DNA of 64,000 bases from a bacterium (GTDB lineage: Bacteria; Patescibacteria; Microgenomatia; UBA1400; UBA12108). Position numbers and translations under genes: made by a program. The notes beneath the pieces are model-generated. The model was not told where the DNA came from. It did not search any database and saw only the letters and a list, made by a program, of their open reading frames with translations. Location of the stretch: assembly GCA_021788365.1 (NCBI GenBank), contig JAJYKS010000001.1, positions 1 through 64,000 on the forward strand, in the 5' to 3' direction. Below, in pieces: positions 1 to 8,514 of the stretch; position 1 is the first letter of the stretch, and each line of letters starts with the position of its first letter.

Positions 1-110
1 TTTGCAAAGGCATAGGAGAGGTCTTTGACTGAGAGCGGCTGATGATTGTCTAGGCGGTTGCAGCCACCAAGAACCACCGCTGCACCGATTACCAAAAGTA
101 GTTTGTTCAT
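1..110 (-). CDS. Lipoprotein, N-terminal fragment (gene runs off the window start)
   Basis: The minus strand reads MNKLLLVIGAAVVLGGC followed by NRLDNHQPLSVKDLSYAFA before the window ends. A short hydrophobic stretch ending in the lipobox LGGC, with the cysteine at residue 17, marks a lipoprotein signal peptide; the mature protein would be lipid-anchored on the outer face of the membrane. The ATG overlaps the stop of the upstream glycosyltransferase gene by 4 nt (ATGA), so it is probably translated by coupling as part of the glycan locus. Too little is visible to assign a function. Confidence 0.7.
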   Translation of the reverse strand, partial: MNKLLLVIGAAVVLGGCNRLDNHQPLSVKDLSYAFA

Positions 111-1372
111 ACGATTGCCTTCTTCTCTTTTTTTGCCGCGAGTTGATACCCTATCCAAAGGGCAGACGCCATGTAGAAAGAGTCGACAATGTTCCTGACT
201 TTGTGGATGTCGTAGAGATGGCCAACTAATGTGCGAGTCTTCGGAAGATCGTCTATGGCTGGCGCTAGCCAAATGAACATCTCGGTTGTGACGTTTGCTT
301 GGATCTCAACCAAGCGTACAAAAAATAGACCGACTAGCCACGCATAGAATACAAAAAAATCTTTTACTTTCACGGCGTACAGTGTGAGGAACGGCAGTAC
401 CCACATGAACCACTGGTGGTGAAAGTTTGTTGTTGCGTAGTACCACATGAGCGACATGATGATGGGCGAGGTAAAATCTTTGTTCTTTCGTGCAACTTGG
501 AATGTCCAGAATGCAATGATCGTGTATCCGATGACGAAGGGATAGATACCGTCGTCCCCGCCTATGCCCCACATGAAATCCAACATCTTCTGCGATTGCC
601 ACGAAAAAAGAACCGTATCGCGGAAGAACTTTTCCCCTGCGTACGGGGCTACCGTCGCGATAAATGGCAGCACCCCGGCGAGGAACATGGCGATTCCCTG
701 CTTCCAGTTTTTGGCTATGGCAAGAATAATGAGCGGGAGAAAAAGGAGCGGATAATTCTTGTACGCTGCGGCAATTCCCATGAGGAACGAACCGAGGTAG
801 ACGTTCTTTCGCATATGCCAAGCGCCAAGTACGGTAAAAAACGCTGGGATAATGTCAAACTGGCCCCACACATAGGGAAGAAAAATAACAATTGGGTTGA
901 GCCACCAGTAGGCGAGTAATTTTTTCTTTTCCTTATCCGTCGAGCCAAACTTTACCAGCGTAATGACCATCAACACGTCGAATATCAAATAGGGGATTTT
1001 CATGAGAAAGAGATAGCGGAATACGTCGGGATGGGTAATCACCCGAAGTATATCGTTGCCATATCCGTTTATCCAACCAACAAATCCTGAGCCGTAGAGT
1101 GGTGAGAGGAGCCACATGACTGAGCCTAAGGTAAAGTAGGTCAGGGGCGGATAAATAAAATATTCACGGCCAAAGTTGACGTTCACGATGTAGTCGATGG
1201 GACCGGACTCGGCTATTTTGTATACGTCAGTTACGTGATGAAACGGCAGCTGGTATACGGCAAAGTTGATGCCACGAATGTCGTAGTGGCCGGTAAACGG
1301 CATTACTGCAAGGCGAATTAGCAGCCCAATCAAAAAAATCTTGTTCGTTAACAATTTCTTTAACGTATTCAT
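107..1372 (-). CDS. Polytopic GT-C-type glycosyltransferase (mannosyltransferase-like)
   Basis: This 421-residue integral membrane protein has about ten hydrophobic segments. An acidic residue in the first outside loop (GHYD, residues 28-31), a YPPLTYF motif near residue 75 and the segment WWLNP...WGQFD near residues 155-175 resemble GT-C transferases of the PIG-M/DUF2029 type, which use polyprenyl-phosphate sugars at the outer membrane face. Both ends overlap neighbours by 4 nt, placing it in the same operon as the GT4 gene upstream and the lipoprotein downstream. The exact sugar and acceptor cannot be read from the sequence. Confidence 0.7.
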   Translation of the reverse strand: MNTLKKLLTNKIFLIGLLIRLAVMPFTGHYDIRGINFAVYQLPFHHVTDVYKIAESGPIDYIVNVNFGREYFIYPPLTYFTLGSVMWLLSPLYGSGFVGWINGYGNDILRVITHPDVFRYLFLMKIPYLIFDVLMVITLVKFGSTDKEKKKLLAYWWLNPIVIFLPYVWGQFDIIPAFFTVLGAWHMRKNVYLGSFLMGIAAAYKNYPLLFLPLIILAIAKNWKQGIAMFLAGVLPFIATVAPYAGEKFFRDTVLFSWQSQKMLDFMWGIGGDDGIYPFVIGYTIIAFWTFQVARKNKDFTSPIIMSLMWYYATTNFHHQWFMWVLPFLTLYAVKVKDFFVFYAWLVGLFFVRLVEIQANVTTEMFIWLAPAIDDLPKTRTLVGHLYDIHKVRNIVDSFYMASALWIGYQLAAKKEKKAIV

Positions 1373-2433
1373 GCAAGCAGCGTTTCCAAACTCTTTTTAA
1401 GATTGTCTCGGGAAAAAGCTGTTGTGTCAATCGCGGGCGGGGCAATAGTACCAGCGGCGGCTTGGGCTGTTTTTTCGGCGAGTTCTCCGAGCGATGACCA
1501 ATAGTACGTCTCATCTTTTACAATTTCGCGCTGGCCACCCTTGCCAACTACGAGCGGTGTACACCCTGCCGAGATTGCCTCGACCGTACTTATGCCAAAA
1601 TGTTCGGTAAGCTCGGGGTGCAATAACTCATCAACCTGATATCCAGCAGCATGCCAATACACTTTGGCTTTTTTGTAGAGTGAAAGCAACTTTTCGTGGG
1701 CGACGTTTTCGTAAAACTGTACAGGAAGGCCTGCGGCAGCCATTTTTAATTTGCCCAACCACTCATAGTCGTGCTCTCCTACCCCACCGGCGAGGGCGAG
1801 ACGCCATCCGGGAAGTATGGGCGAGACAAGGCGGAATGCCTCTATCAAAGCATCCTGTCGTTTTACGTTTAATGAGTGCTCGAACCGACCAACCGAAAGG
1901 ATGAGATTTTCTTTTCGGCCGGGCATAACCGGTACAACCGGTGGATACACAACGGTAGCGTCTATCCCATACTCTTTGTCCACGACAGTTTTGGTAAAAC
2001 GAGAATTGACGATCACGGCATGGATAGATGAGAGCTTGATTTTATTCACCAGCGATCGGCCGTGCACCCCGTGGAACGGGACCTGCATATGCATAATATT
2101 TTTCTTGCCACCGAGCCAGGGGATGGAACCGTCGGAGAGATACACAACGAGATCGTAGCCGGATGTCGCTTTATGCATGGCAATCGGGTTGTGGCTAAAA
2201 TAGTGTGGAAGTACGTGAATATCTATTTTGGGGTCGCGAAGAGGTATGACGAGGAGGTTTGCGAGACTTGCGACGGTATCCAACGAATTCCATGCGAAAT
2301 GAACGGTAAATCCTAGTTCTTCTACAACGCTGGCCACAGAGAGCATATATCGCTCCCCCCCGCCAAGGTGATCTAAGTACGGGCTGACGATGAGAGCTTT
2401 TTTGATTACAGGTGTGATTACTTGTTTGTCCAT
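1369..2433 (-). CDS. Glycosyltransferase family 4
   Basis: This 354-residue cytoplasmic transferase has a GT-B fold. The N-terminal domain carries the glycine-rich GGGERY motif (residues 24-29), and the C-terminal domain carries EHFGISTVEAISAGCTPLVV (about residues 276-295), the E-x7-E signature that binds the donor nucleotide-sugar in retaining GT4 enzymes. The PPVVPVMPGRKENLILSVGRFEHSLNVKRQD stretch (start near residue 165) is the usual hinge region. It is the first gene of the run into the GT-C gene (4-nt overlap) and likely adds a sugar to a lipid-linked intermediate. Donor and acceptor are unknown. Confidence 0.85.
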   Translation of the reverse strand: MDKQVITPVIKKALIVSPYLDHLGGGERYMLSVASVVEELGFTVHFAWNSLDTVASLANLLVIPLRDPKIDIHVLPHYFSHNPIAMHKATSGYDLVVYLSDGSIPWLGGKKNIMHMQVPFHGVHGRSLVNKIKLSSIHAVIVNSRFTKTVVDKEYGIDATVVYPPVVPVMPGRKENLILSVGRFEHSLNVKRQDALIEAFRLVSPILPGWRLALAGGVGEHDYEWLGKLKMAAAGLPVQFYENVAHEKLLSLYKKAKVYWHAAGYQVDELLHPELTEHFGISTVEAISAGCTPLVVGKGGQREIVKDETYYWSSLGELAEKTAQAAAGTIAPPAIDTTAFSRDNLKKSLETLLA

Positions 2434-2450
2434 ATGTTTATCCTAGCATG

Positions 2451-2894
2451 TTAAAACGGTTGTTCAGAATTACTTTTTTCTTCTTCTAAGTTGCGTCGCC
2501 AAGATGCCCAGTCTCCACCTTTCGGAGGAAGAATGGATGAAACTTGATAGCCGATGGCGTTGAGAAACTCGACAAATTTATCTTCTTTAGCTATTTTTTC
2601 TAACTCTTTTGGGACTATTGGATCAGAGGCTTTTATCTCGTTCGCAATTCTGGCTACCGTGCCGTGGCTAACTTTCAATTTGTCTACGATAAAGTCATAG
2701 GTATAGCCCTTTACCAACATAAAAGCGATTGCAACTCGTTTAGCAATCACAATCTTTTCGGTATTGGTAAAAAAGGTATTTACCAAAGATTCTTGCTTTC
2801 CAATATTTATCATCCGATATAAAAATTGTGGAAACAGAGAAAAAATCTTGTTATATACCTTATCGCTTAGTTTGTATTTGGAGACTTGTGACAT
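2451..2894 (-). CDS. TrpR-like DNA-binding regulator (YerC/YecD type)
   Basis: This 147-residue protein has a TrpR-superfamily helix-turn-helix. The segment KRVAIAFMLVKGYTYDFIV (about residues 52-70) followed by DKLKVSHGTVARI matches the two helices that contact DNA in Trp-repressor-like proteins. The C-terminal third (after about residue 100) is not recognised. A 26-bp near-perfect palindrome lies 6 bp upstream of its ATG, and an almost identical copy lies in front of the next gene upstream; the simplest reading is that this protein represses both genes. No Shine-Dalgarno sequence is visible because the palindrome occupies its place. The regulated signal is not known; nothing nearby points to tryptophan. 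Confidence 0.75.
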   Translation of the reverse strand: MSQVSKYKLSDKVYNKIFSLFPQFLYRMINIGKQESLVNTFFTNTEKIVIAKRVAIAFMLVKGYTYDFIVDKLKVSHGTVARIANEIKASDPIVPKELEKIAKEDKFVEFLNAIGYQVSSILPPKGGDWASWRRNLEEEKSNSEQPF

Positions 2895-2900
2895 ATATTT

Positions 2901-2926
2901 ACTACTATGATTCGAATTATGGTAGT
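2901..2926. promoter_or_regulatory. Palindromic operator candidate, copy 1
   Basis: A 26-bp inverted repeat centred on TTCGAA, with arms beginning ACTAC and ending GTAGT, matches at 11 of 13 arm positions. It ends 6 bp before the ATG of the TrpR-like gene and covers the TAA stop of the nucleotidyltransferase gene. It differs at one base from copy 2 at 3661-3686. Confidence 0.75.
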
Positions 2927-3648
2927 GTTCGAAAGTATTCTATTTCTAACAAATGCTCCATGCTGGTGAAAATATCCTCAACTATTTTTCTAGTTTCGTC
3001 GCTATTTGCATATTCACCACGAACGTAAATGTCTATTAACTTTGTGAATCCTTGCGGTAAGATCTTAAACGTTTGCGCTTGCGTTATATAGGAGCCTAGC
3101 GTTTTGTACGGAGTCTGATTCGCGTATGAAAGAATTGTCAACAGCTCGACAACCATTTTAGGAAAAGCCAATGCCAATAATTCTGAATCCTTTGAGAGAC
3201 ATGCATTTAGCACCTTCGCAGTTATTTCCTGATATCCACTCCAACGAAGTTTGACTTTTGTGCGACATTTTTTGGATATGTTCGTGGGTTTATATGTATT
3301 TATAGCGTCTATAAATTCTTCATTGTAAATAGACAAAAGACCTCCTGATCCAGACGCGTACCAAACTTCGGAGATGTCCAAATACTTTTGTATATATGAT
3401 TCTTTTGTTTCATATACGATTACGGTGAGCATACCGTCTACTATTTCGTGGGATGTTTCTACGTTTGTTGTATTTTCTACAAAAACTATCATTTCTAAAT
3501 CGGAGTAGTCCAAATCTGCATTTCTGGCACATGAACCATCGATGGCGATAGCAAGAAGGTTTTTGCCCAGTTTCGCCTGAATTTGTGAAACTATTCTCTT
3601 TACTAGTTCCATTCGTTCTTGGTGGGTATGTTTCTTTATGCCGTCCAT
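2917..3648 (-). CDS. Kanamycin-nucleotidyltransferase-like protein (ANT(4')-type fold)
   Basis: This 243-residue protein carries the polymerase-beta-type nucleotidyltransferase signature: DGSCARNADLDYSDLEMIVF near residues 38-57 (GS...D-x-S-D-x-E), as in kanamycin nucleotidyltransferase, followed by a mostly helical C-terminal domain. Such enzymes transfer a nucleotide to a small molecule or sometimes to RNA or protein. Resistance is only one possibility, because the family is broad and substrate residues cannot be judged here. It lies directly upstream of the TrpR-like gene in the same direction, and each gene has its own copy of the palindrome in front, suggesting a two-gene self-regulated module. 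The A/T-rich composition differs from the surrounding glycosyltransferase genes and hints at separate acquisition. Confidence 0.65.
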   Translation of the reverse strand: MDGIKKHTHQERMELVKRIVSQIQAKLGKNLLAIAIDGSCARNADLDYSDLEMIVFVENTTNVETSHEIVDGMLTVIVYETKESYIQKYLDISEVWYASGSGGLLSIYNEEFIDAINTYKPTNISKKCRTKVKLRWSGYQEITAKVLNACLSKDSELLALAFPKMVVELLTILSYANQTPYKTLGSYITQAQTFKILPQGFTKLIDIYVRGEYANSDETRKIVEDIFTSMEHLLEIEYFRTLP

Positions 3649-3660
3649 CGTTTTGTTTTT

Positions 3661-3686
3661 ACTACTATGATTCGAATCATGGTAGT
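3661..3686. promoter_or_regulatory. Palindromic operator candidate, copy 2
   Basis: A 26-bp inverted repeat (12 of 13 arm positions match, centre TTCGAA) lies 12 bp upstream of the ATG of the nucleotidyltransferase gene. It is the twin of the copy at 2901-2926 and likely binds the same regulator. Confidence 0.75.
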
Positions 3687-3695
3687 GATTGTTAT

Positions 3696-4478
3696 TTAGC
3701 TATTATTATCAGTCTTACTGGCGTGTAATTGTTTTTCGTACAACTTGGCGTAGGAAATGAAAACGGAGTAGCCCTGGTAGAGGGATTGGATCAGCCCGAT
3801 CGGTCCGTCCAGAAGACCACCCTTGAGGATGCCCCGACGAAAGGTTTCCATACATTTCTTGCGTGTTAGGGTGAGTGGTGTCACCGGGGGTAGGCCACCC
3901 ACAAAAAATTGTGTGGCTTCGACGTTGGAGTAGCGATTGGTCTTTTCTACCATTTGCTCCAAAGAAGCATCTTTGTGGTGCTCCATATGGCTACTCAGCG
4001 TACCGAACGTGCCTTTCACGAAAGGAAGAGCATGTATATCGTGCGGCCAGTCGACGAAATCAAGTTTATGGAAAAGTCGCGCAACAAGATCGTTGCCGAA
4101 ACCACCATGTCGGAGTGGGTATCCAAGAGAATAGTTGCGGCGGGGGAGATAAAACGCAGAGATACTAGAAGAGCGATGAGAGATTCTAGAAATAATTTCC
4201 TTGGCGAGGGCGGGAGTCACAATCTCGTCGTAGTCCATAACCAGGACCCAGTCCCCTGCCGCTTCGCGCACCTGGCGGGCACGAATTTCTTCGACGACTT
4301 TTGGTGTTCGCACTTCTACAACCTTTGCGCGGTATTTCTTGAAAAGAGTGCGGGCGGCACTATCGCTGCGCTCCATATTGAAAATAATAAGCTCGTCGGC
4401 AAAACGTACTGATTCGAGCATCCTAGCAAAGATAGTGAGATCGTCCTCACGAGCTATCTGGGTGCTAACGGTGAGCAT
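3696..4478 (-). CDS. GT2 glycosyltransferase, WaaE/KdtX-like
   Basis: Starting at the ATG at 4478 (MLTVSTQIAREDD) gives 260 residues and uses an AAGGG Shine-Dalgarno 9 nt upstream; a longer reading frame exists but would begin inside the upstream gene without a ribosome site. The GT-A fold is seen in an early beta strand, the DYDE acidic motif (residues about 81-84, replacing DxD) and the HDIHA segment, as in lipopolysaccharide core beta-glucosyltransferases of the WaaE group. It overlaps the end of the GT39 gene by 14 nt, so the two are co-transcribed. It probably adds a sugar to a lipid-linked glycan on the cytoplasmic side. Confidence 0.8.
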   Translation of the reverse strand: MLTVSTQIAREDDLTIFARMLESVRFADELIIFNMERSDSAARTLFKKYRAKVVEVRTPKVVEEIRARQVREAAGDWVLVMDYDEIVTPALAKEIISRISHRSSSISAFYLPRRNYSLGYPLRHGGFGNDLVARLFHKLDFVDWPHDIHALPFVKGTFGTLSSHMEHHKDASLEQMVEKTNRYSNVEATQFFVGGLPPVTPLTLTRKKCMETFRRGILKGGLLDGPIGLIQSLYQGYSVFISYAKLYEKQLHASKTDNNS

Positions 4479-5952
4479 AGGCTGCCCTTCGCACACCCAC
4501 ATACGTTGGCGTTGTGACAACAACGCGATCACCCGTGGGAATGTACTTTTCGTCTGCTGTGGCCATTAATGCGTTTACGTCGTGCGCGCCAAGATAGGCG
4601 CGGAATTCGTCTATGTTGTAGAAGAACCGCACCGTCCCAGCCGTGTAGTAATAGGTAATGGCGGGCATCCCACCATAGCGAAAGCTGCTTGATAAGCGTG
4701 CTGTAGTTGGCAAGACTGCCATTGCTTCCCGCTCCGAGGGAGGCACAAGGACGGCAAGCTCACCACTTCCCAATTTGCTCATCTCCATGGCAACTTCGAT
4801 ACGGTCTGGTGCGGGGACTGAGGCTTTTCCAAACTCAACAGATTTCGATGCGATAAATAGTGCTTGCACTGCAACGCCGACTGCAAGGATTGTGACAACA
4901 CGGTGTGCAGCAACGCTTTCACCCCAACGGGCTATAGCCTCGGCTATAACGAGTGCGATGGCTGGGTATATGGGGAGAATGTACCAAAAGAGGCGAGTTT
5001 TGGCGAGGGTGAAGACAGCGAGTGGCATGAGGAGCCACCATAGTAAAGTTATTGGAAATAGATTACGGCGGACTGTATCAAAAAATGGTTTTTTGCTACG
5101 GAGGCGTAGCAGCAAGCTGGCAACTCCAATACTAAGCACCGTGAGCGCCCCAATGCCAAGGTTTTGATAGAGATATACGAGATAGTACCACCGCGATTCA
5201 AAGTGAAATTCTATTTGGGTACTGGCACGCTGAATGACTTGTTCTAAGAGGTATGGCTGGTAGAATTCCCGACCATACGCAAAAAGAGCATAAAGGTGCC
5301 AGGGAAGGGTGAAAATTAGTATATAGAATATCGTATTTCGTATATAGCGAAAACTTTTGGGGAAAAATAAAGGCGCGGCAATGATGACTGCCAGGAAGCC
5401 ATCGAGTCCCTTGAACCAAACGGCGCCGGCTACGGCTGCTGCCACCCACCATGCGGGCTTGTTTTCGAGGAGGAAAAGGACGGTAGTCGTAATACCAGCT
5501 AGTAGCGGCATGTCGGTATTGACTGCGCGTGTCCGCTGCAAAAATAACGATAGCGTCGCGAGTATCCCAGCGGCAAGCAGCCCGTGCCGCCAAGAGCCGA
5601 GGTGCGTACCAATGCGATAGACAATGTACAGTGTGTAGATTGCAAATAGTGGCATGAGGAGCCGGGCGCCAAGCGCGGTAGGGCCCGTGAGGGCAATGCC
5701 GATCGCAGAAACCCAGGCTATACCGGGCGGCTTTTCGAACCACACGGCACCATTCCAAAATGAGACAAAAAGATTTTTGCGGATGAGGAGCTCGCGGCCC
5801 AGTTCGCCGTAGATACCTTCGTCCCAATCGAAGAGATAATCGCGACCAAGATGGGTATAGAGGATGGCGGCTAGCGCAACGAGAAATATGGCAAAAAACC
5901 AATAGTGCCAATTACTTTTTAGTTTTTGCCACAAGGGCGAAGATTTTGTCAT
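4465..5952 (-). CDS. GT39-type polytopic transferase (PMT_2/ArnT-like)
   Basis: This 495-residue membrane protein starts with a transmembrane helix and then DWDEGIYGE (residues 42-50), the catalytic acidic pair of the first outside loop, followed by FEKPPG (72-77), a hallmark of ArnT and protein-mannosyltransferase relatives. About ten more hydrophobic segments and a soluble C-terminal tail follow. Known members transfer a sugar from a polyprenyl phosphate to lipid or protein outside the membrane. It overlaps neighbours on both sides (14 nt downstream, 41 nt upstream). The donor may be supplied by the polyprenyl-phosphate-sugar synthases encoded at 15.5, 17.8 and 21.4 kb. Confidence 0.8.
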   Translation of the reverse strand: MTKSSPLWQKLKSNWHYWFFAIFLVALAAILYTHLGRDYLFDWDEGIYGELGRELLIRKNLFVSFWNGAVWFEKPPGIAWVSAIGIALTGPTALGARLLMPLFAIYTLYIVYRIGTHLGSWRHGLLAAGILATLSLFLQRTRAVNTDMPLLAGITTTVLFLLENKPAWWVAAAVAGAVWFKGLDGFLAVIIAAPLFFPKSFRYIRNTIFYILIFTLPWHLYALFAYGREFYQPYLLEQVIQRASTQIEFHFESRWYYLVYLYQNLGIGALTVLSIGVASLLLRLRSKKPFFDTVRRNLFPITLLWWLLMPLAVFTLAKTRLFWYILPIYPAIALVIAEAIARWGESVAAHRVVTILAVGVAVQALFIASKSVEFGKASVPAPDRIEVAMEMSKLGSGELAVLVPPSEREAMAVLPTTARLSSSFRYGGMPAITYYYTAGTVRFFYNIDEFRAYLGAHDVNALMATADEKYIPTGDRVVVTTPTYVGVRRAAYAHR

Positions 5953-6862
5953 TCTGATTACCCATTTTACCAGTAAGATAATCGAAAAACGCCATACGGC
6001 GAATGGGGCTGCTCCAGTTACGGGTTAGTGCTTCTTTTATGAGTGCCAAAAATAGGCGGAAGGTGCCATACCGGCGACCGATATAAAAGCGGTTGCGGGT
6101 AATGTAATAGTCGACGAGCGGGCTCCCCGCGACGGTGGAAGAAGAGTTGCGGTGGTATACCACGAGGGTGGGATTGTACATAACCTCTATCCCTGCTTTC
6201 TTGGCTTTGAGGCAGTAGTCGGAATCTTCGAGGTAGAGAAAAAAGGGCTCATCCAAGAAACCGATTTTTTTGAATACCTGTCGAGGGATAGCGATGAAAC
6301 AGCCGGTAATAAAATCGACCGGCTTTGCATGATCGTACTGGCCATTATCCACCTCGTCTACACCGTAGTGGCGGGCGACAACACTCGTCCAGTCGAAGTA
6401 ACCACCCGCGTACCAGATGATATTCCCCTGCCCTTTTTGCGGTTCATGGTATTCGAAACCCTTGGCGTAGTAGATCTTGCCACCTGCGATTCGATTCTTG
6501 CCGGCCACATACCGATAGGCGCGGAAAAAGAGATTGGGATCGACCACCGTATCGTTGTTTAAGATATAGACGACCTGGGCGCCCATTTTCAATGCCTTCT
6601 TGGCTCCGATATTGTTGGCGACGGAAAAGCCGACGTTTTCGCCGACGATGAGGTCGATGTTGGGGCAGGCAGCTTTTAGTTCGTCTACACACTCTTTGGA
6701 CGAACCATTGTCTACCACGATTATGTAGGGTGCGTCTTTGCATTTCTCGATGCTACGCACGCAGAGGATGGTATCCTCGGCTTTTTTGTAGTTTATAAGG
6801 ACAACGGCGTGTTTTGGGCCATGGGCCCATCGGCCTTTGGCCGATATTTTCTTTTTCTTCAT
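5912..6862 (-). CDS. GT2 glycosyltransferase, rhamnosyltransferase-like (WbbL type)
   Basis: This 316-residue GT-A enzyme has the strand AVVLINYKKAEDTILCV (start near residue 19), the VVDNGSSKE nucleotide-binding loop, ILNNDTVVDP as the DxD equivalent and FFLYLEDSDYCLKAKKAG near residue 215 as the catalytic-base region, all typical of WbbL/rhamnosyltransferases. The N-terminus (ISAKGRWAHG, about residues 6-15) is encoded by a palindromic repeat, so the true family start is near residue 16. It overlaps the tandem GT2 gene by 4 nt. A rhamnose or other 6-deoxyhexose donor made by the nearby gmd/rmd or rml genes would fit. Confidence 0.8.
   Translation of the reverse strand: MKKKKISAKGRWAHGPKHAVVLINYKKAEDTILCVRSIEKCKDAPYIIVVDNGSSKECVDELKAACPNIDLIVGENVGFSVANNIGAKKALKMGAQVVYILNNDTVVDPNLFFRAYRYVAGKNRIAGGKIYYAKGFEYHEPQKGQGNIIWYAGGYFDWTSVVARHYGVDEVDNGQYDHAKPVDFITGCFIAIPRQVFKKIGFLDEPFFLYLEDSDYCLKAKKAGIEVMYNPTLVVYHRNSSSTVAGSPLVDYYITRNRFYIGRRYGTFRLFLALIKEALTRNWSSPIRRMAFFDYLTGKMGNQNDKIFALVAKTKK
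6829..6845. repeat. Palindromic repeat (GGCC family) inside a coding region
   Basis: ATCGGCC-TTT-GGCCGAT forms a perfect 7-bp-arm palindrome. Related compound palindromes lie at 7652-7682 and 30879-30908. Here it encodes the extra N-terminal residues ISAKGRW of the GT2 protein. Confidence 0.65.
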
Positions 6863-8514
6863 AGCCCCTTCGCTAGCTTTAGTGCTTTACGATGTGCACG
6901 GTGAAGAAGCTTGGTGGCGCCGGTGGTACTTTCAATCGCCAAAGTGGTAAGCCAGTAGGTGAGTTCGTTACCCTTGCCGCGAAGCGACGCAAATAATGTT
7001 CGTGTTTCTTCGGTTGTCAGTTCTTTTCGCTTCCCTTGTAGCTCCCACAAGTAGACGTACGCCAATAGCGTCTGCGCTCCCATCATGGCGGATAAGATGA
7101 GGCCATACATACCGTCTTTCCACCCCTCGGTGAGGAAGAAGCGGCGCATAAATTCACTCATGGGTTTCCCCAGCAGGTCGAGTGAGGTGAATTTCACCCC
7201 TTCGGTATTTAAGATGTTTGCGTACTCGCGGGGATACTCCACCATGTTCTTGACGACAAACTCCGACACCGTGTCGTAGTTGTGGTGGGCGAGATTTCCT
7301 GTTGCCGTTGCCGTGGTGCCGTTACCCTTTATAAAACCGGCCCGCTCGTGTACATCACCCGTGAACTGCACCATTTTGGGGCGGAAGAAGACAAGGCGAT
7401 AATCGGGATACCAGTCGCTGTGCTCGATCCATTTCCCAAAGATTTGGTTCTTACGCGGGACTTTGACGCCGTCTAAGTAAATATCTTTAGCGAAAAACTG
7501 CAGTTCTTTGGCGAGTTGCTTCTCTACCACTTCGTCAGCGTCGACCATCAAGACCCAGTTGTAGGTGGCCACCTTCGACAGTGCAAAATTACGCTGCGCG
7601 GCGAAGGTATCCAGCTCGCGGGCAAGGATGGTAACTTTGGGAAATTTCTTTCCGCCATAGGCGGATCGGCCTATGGCCGAGGCTATTGCCAGGGTCTTGT
7701 CCGTACTGCCCGAGTCGATTATGTAGATGTCCGATACCCAGGAAAGTGATTTGAGGCAGCTTTCCAGATCCTTTTCTTCGTTTTTGGTCAAAACAACGGC
7801 CGCAATTGTTGGCTTGAGCGTCTTTTTCTTCCATGAACTGGCCTGGAAGTGATAGGAATAAGAATCCTCTGCGGTCCCGAACTCGTAGCCTTTTTTGAGT
7901 GCGGCCTGCACGTAGAGATAGTCGTTTGACACGGCGGTACTCGTGCCAAACTTGCCGGCCGTGGGGTAGTGACCGAGTGCGTCGTAGTCTTCTCGCTTCT
8001 GCAGCATGGGGATAAAGAACCCATCCTCGACGAATCCTGTTGCTTTCCGCCCTTTGCACCAAGCTATGAACTCGCTCTCCTTAAATTCCGAGGGGAGTAC
8101 GCCAAAGTCTTTTTGGATGTTGGTTTTGTACACAGGGATGATCCCCGGCTCCACTAATCTGCCGGAAATGAGGCGTTTGGGTTGCCAATACTTTAAGAGA
8201 TTACTGTCCCAGTGCGGGGCAAAATATTGGTCGTCGGTCGCGAATACTAGCCAGTCGGTCGTTGCGACTTCGGCGCCACGGTTCCAGTTCCCGTACGGCC
8301 CAAGATTGTCTTTGTTTACCCACGCCTTGACCCCATGTTTTTTGCAGACTTTGAGAATATCCTGATTTACTTTGCCGGTGTTCATGTCTGGGTCTACGAC
8401 AATCACGAATTCCACTTCGCAATCGCTGTTCTTCTTGATACTTTCTATGGCAAGGTCCAATTCTTCCCAGGCGTTGACAGTGGGGATAATGACGCTCACT
8501 TTTTCTTTTTTCAT
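6859..8514 (-). CDS. Tandem-domain GT2 glycosyltransferase
   Basis: This 551-residue protein has two GT2 domains. The first (residues 1 to about 230) has VSVIIPTVNAWEELD at its start and FATDDQYF as its acidic motif. The second (about 237-551) restarts with IAAVVLTKNEEKDLESCLKSL, IIDSGSTDKT and MVDADEVV and resembles WaaE-type transferases. A stretch of about 12 residues (AIGRSAYGGKKF) in the second domain is encoded by a compound palindromic repeat that interrupts the normal loop between two beta strands. Two domains on one chain usually means two sequential sugar additions. The gene overlaps its neighbours by 4 nt on both sides. Confidence 0.8.
   Translation of the reverse strand: MKKEKVSVIIPTVNAWEELDLAIESIKKNSDCEVEFVIVVDPDMNTGKVNQDILKVCKKHGVKAWVNKDNLGPYGNWNRGAEVATTDWLVFATDDQYFAPHWDSNLLKYWQPKRLISGRLVEPGIIPVYKTNIQKDFGVLPSEFKESEFIAWCKGRKATGFVEDGFFIPMLQKREDYDALGHYPTAGKFGTSTAVSNDYLYVQAALKKGYEFGTAEDSYSYHFQASSWKKKTLKPTIAAVVLTKNEEKDLESCLKSLSWVSDIYIIDSGSTDKTLAIASAIGRSAYGGKKFPKVTILARELDTFAAQRNFALSKVATYNWVLMVDADEVVEKQLAKELQFFAKDIYLDGVKVPRKNQIFGKWIEHSDWYPDYRLVFFRPKMVQFTGDVHERAGFIKGNGTTATATGNLAHHNYDTVSEFVVKNMVEYPREYANILNTEGVKFTSLDLLGKPMSEFMRRFFLTEGWKDGMYGLILSAMMGAQTLLAYVYLWELQGKRKELTTEETRTLFASLRGKGNELTYWLTTLAIESTTGATKLLHRAHRKALKLAKGL
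7652..7682. repeat. Compound palindromic repeat inserted in frame
   Basis: Two adjacent small palindromes, CCGCC-ATA-GGCGG and TCGGCC-TAT-GGCCGA, lie within the second GT2 domain. The architecture is the same as at 30879-30908. The reading frame is kept open. Confidence 0.65.
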
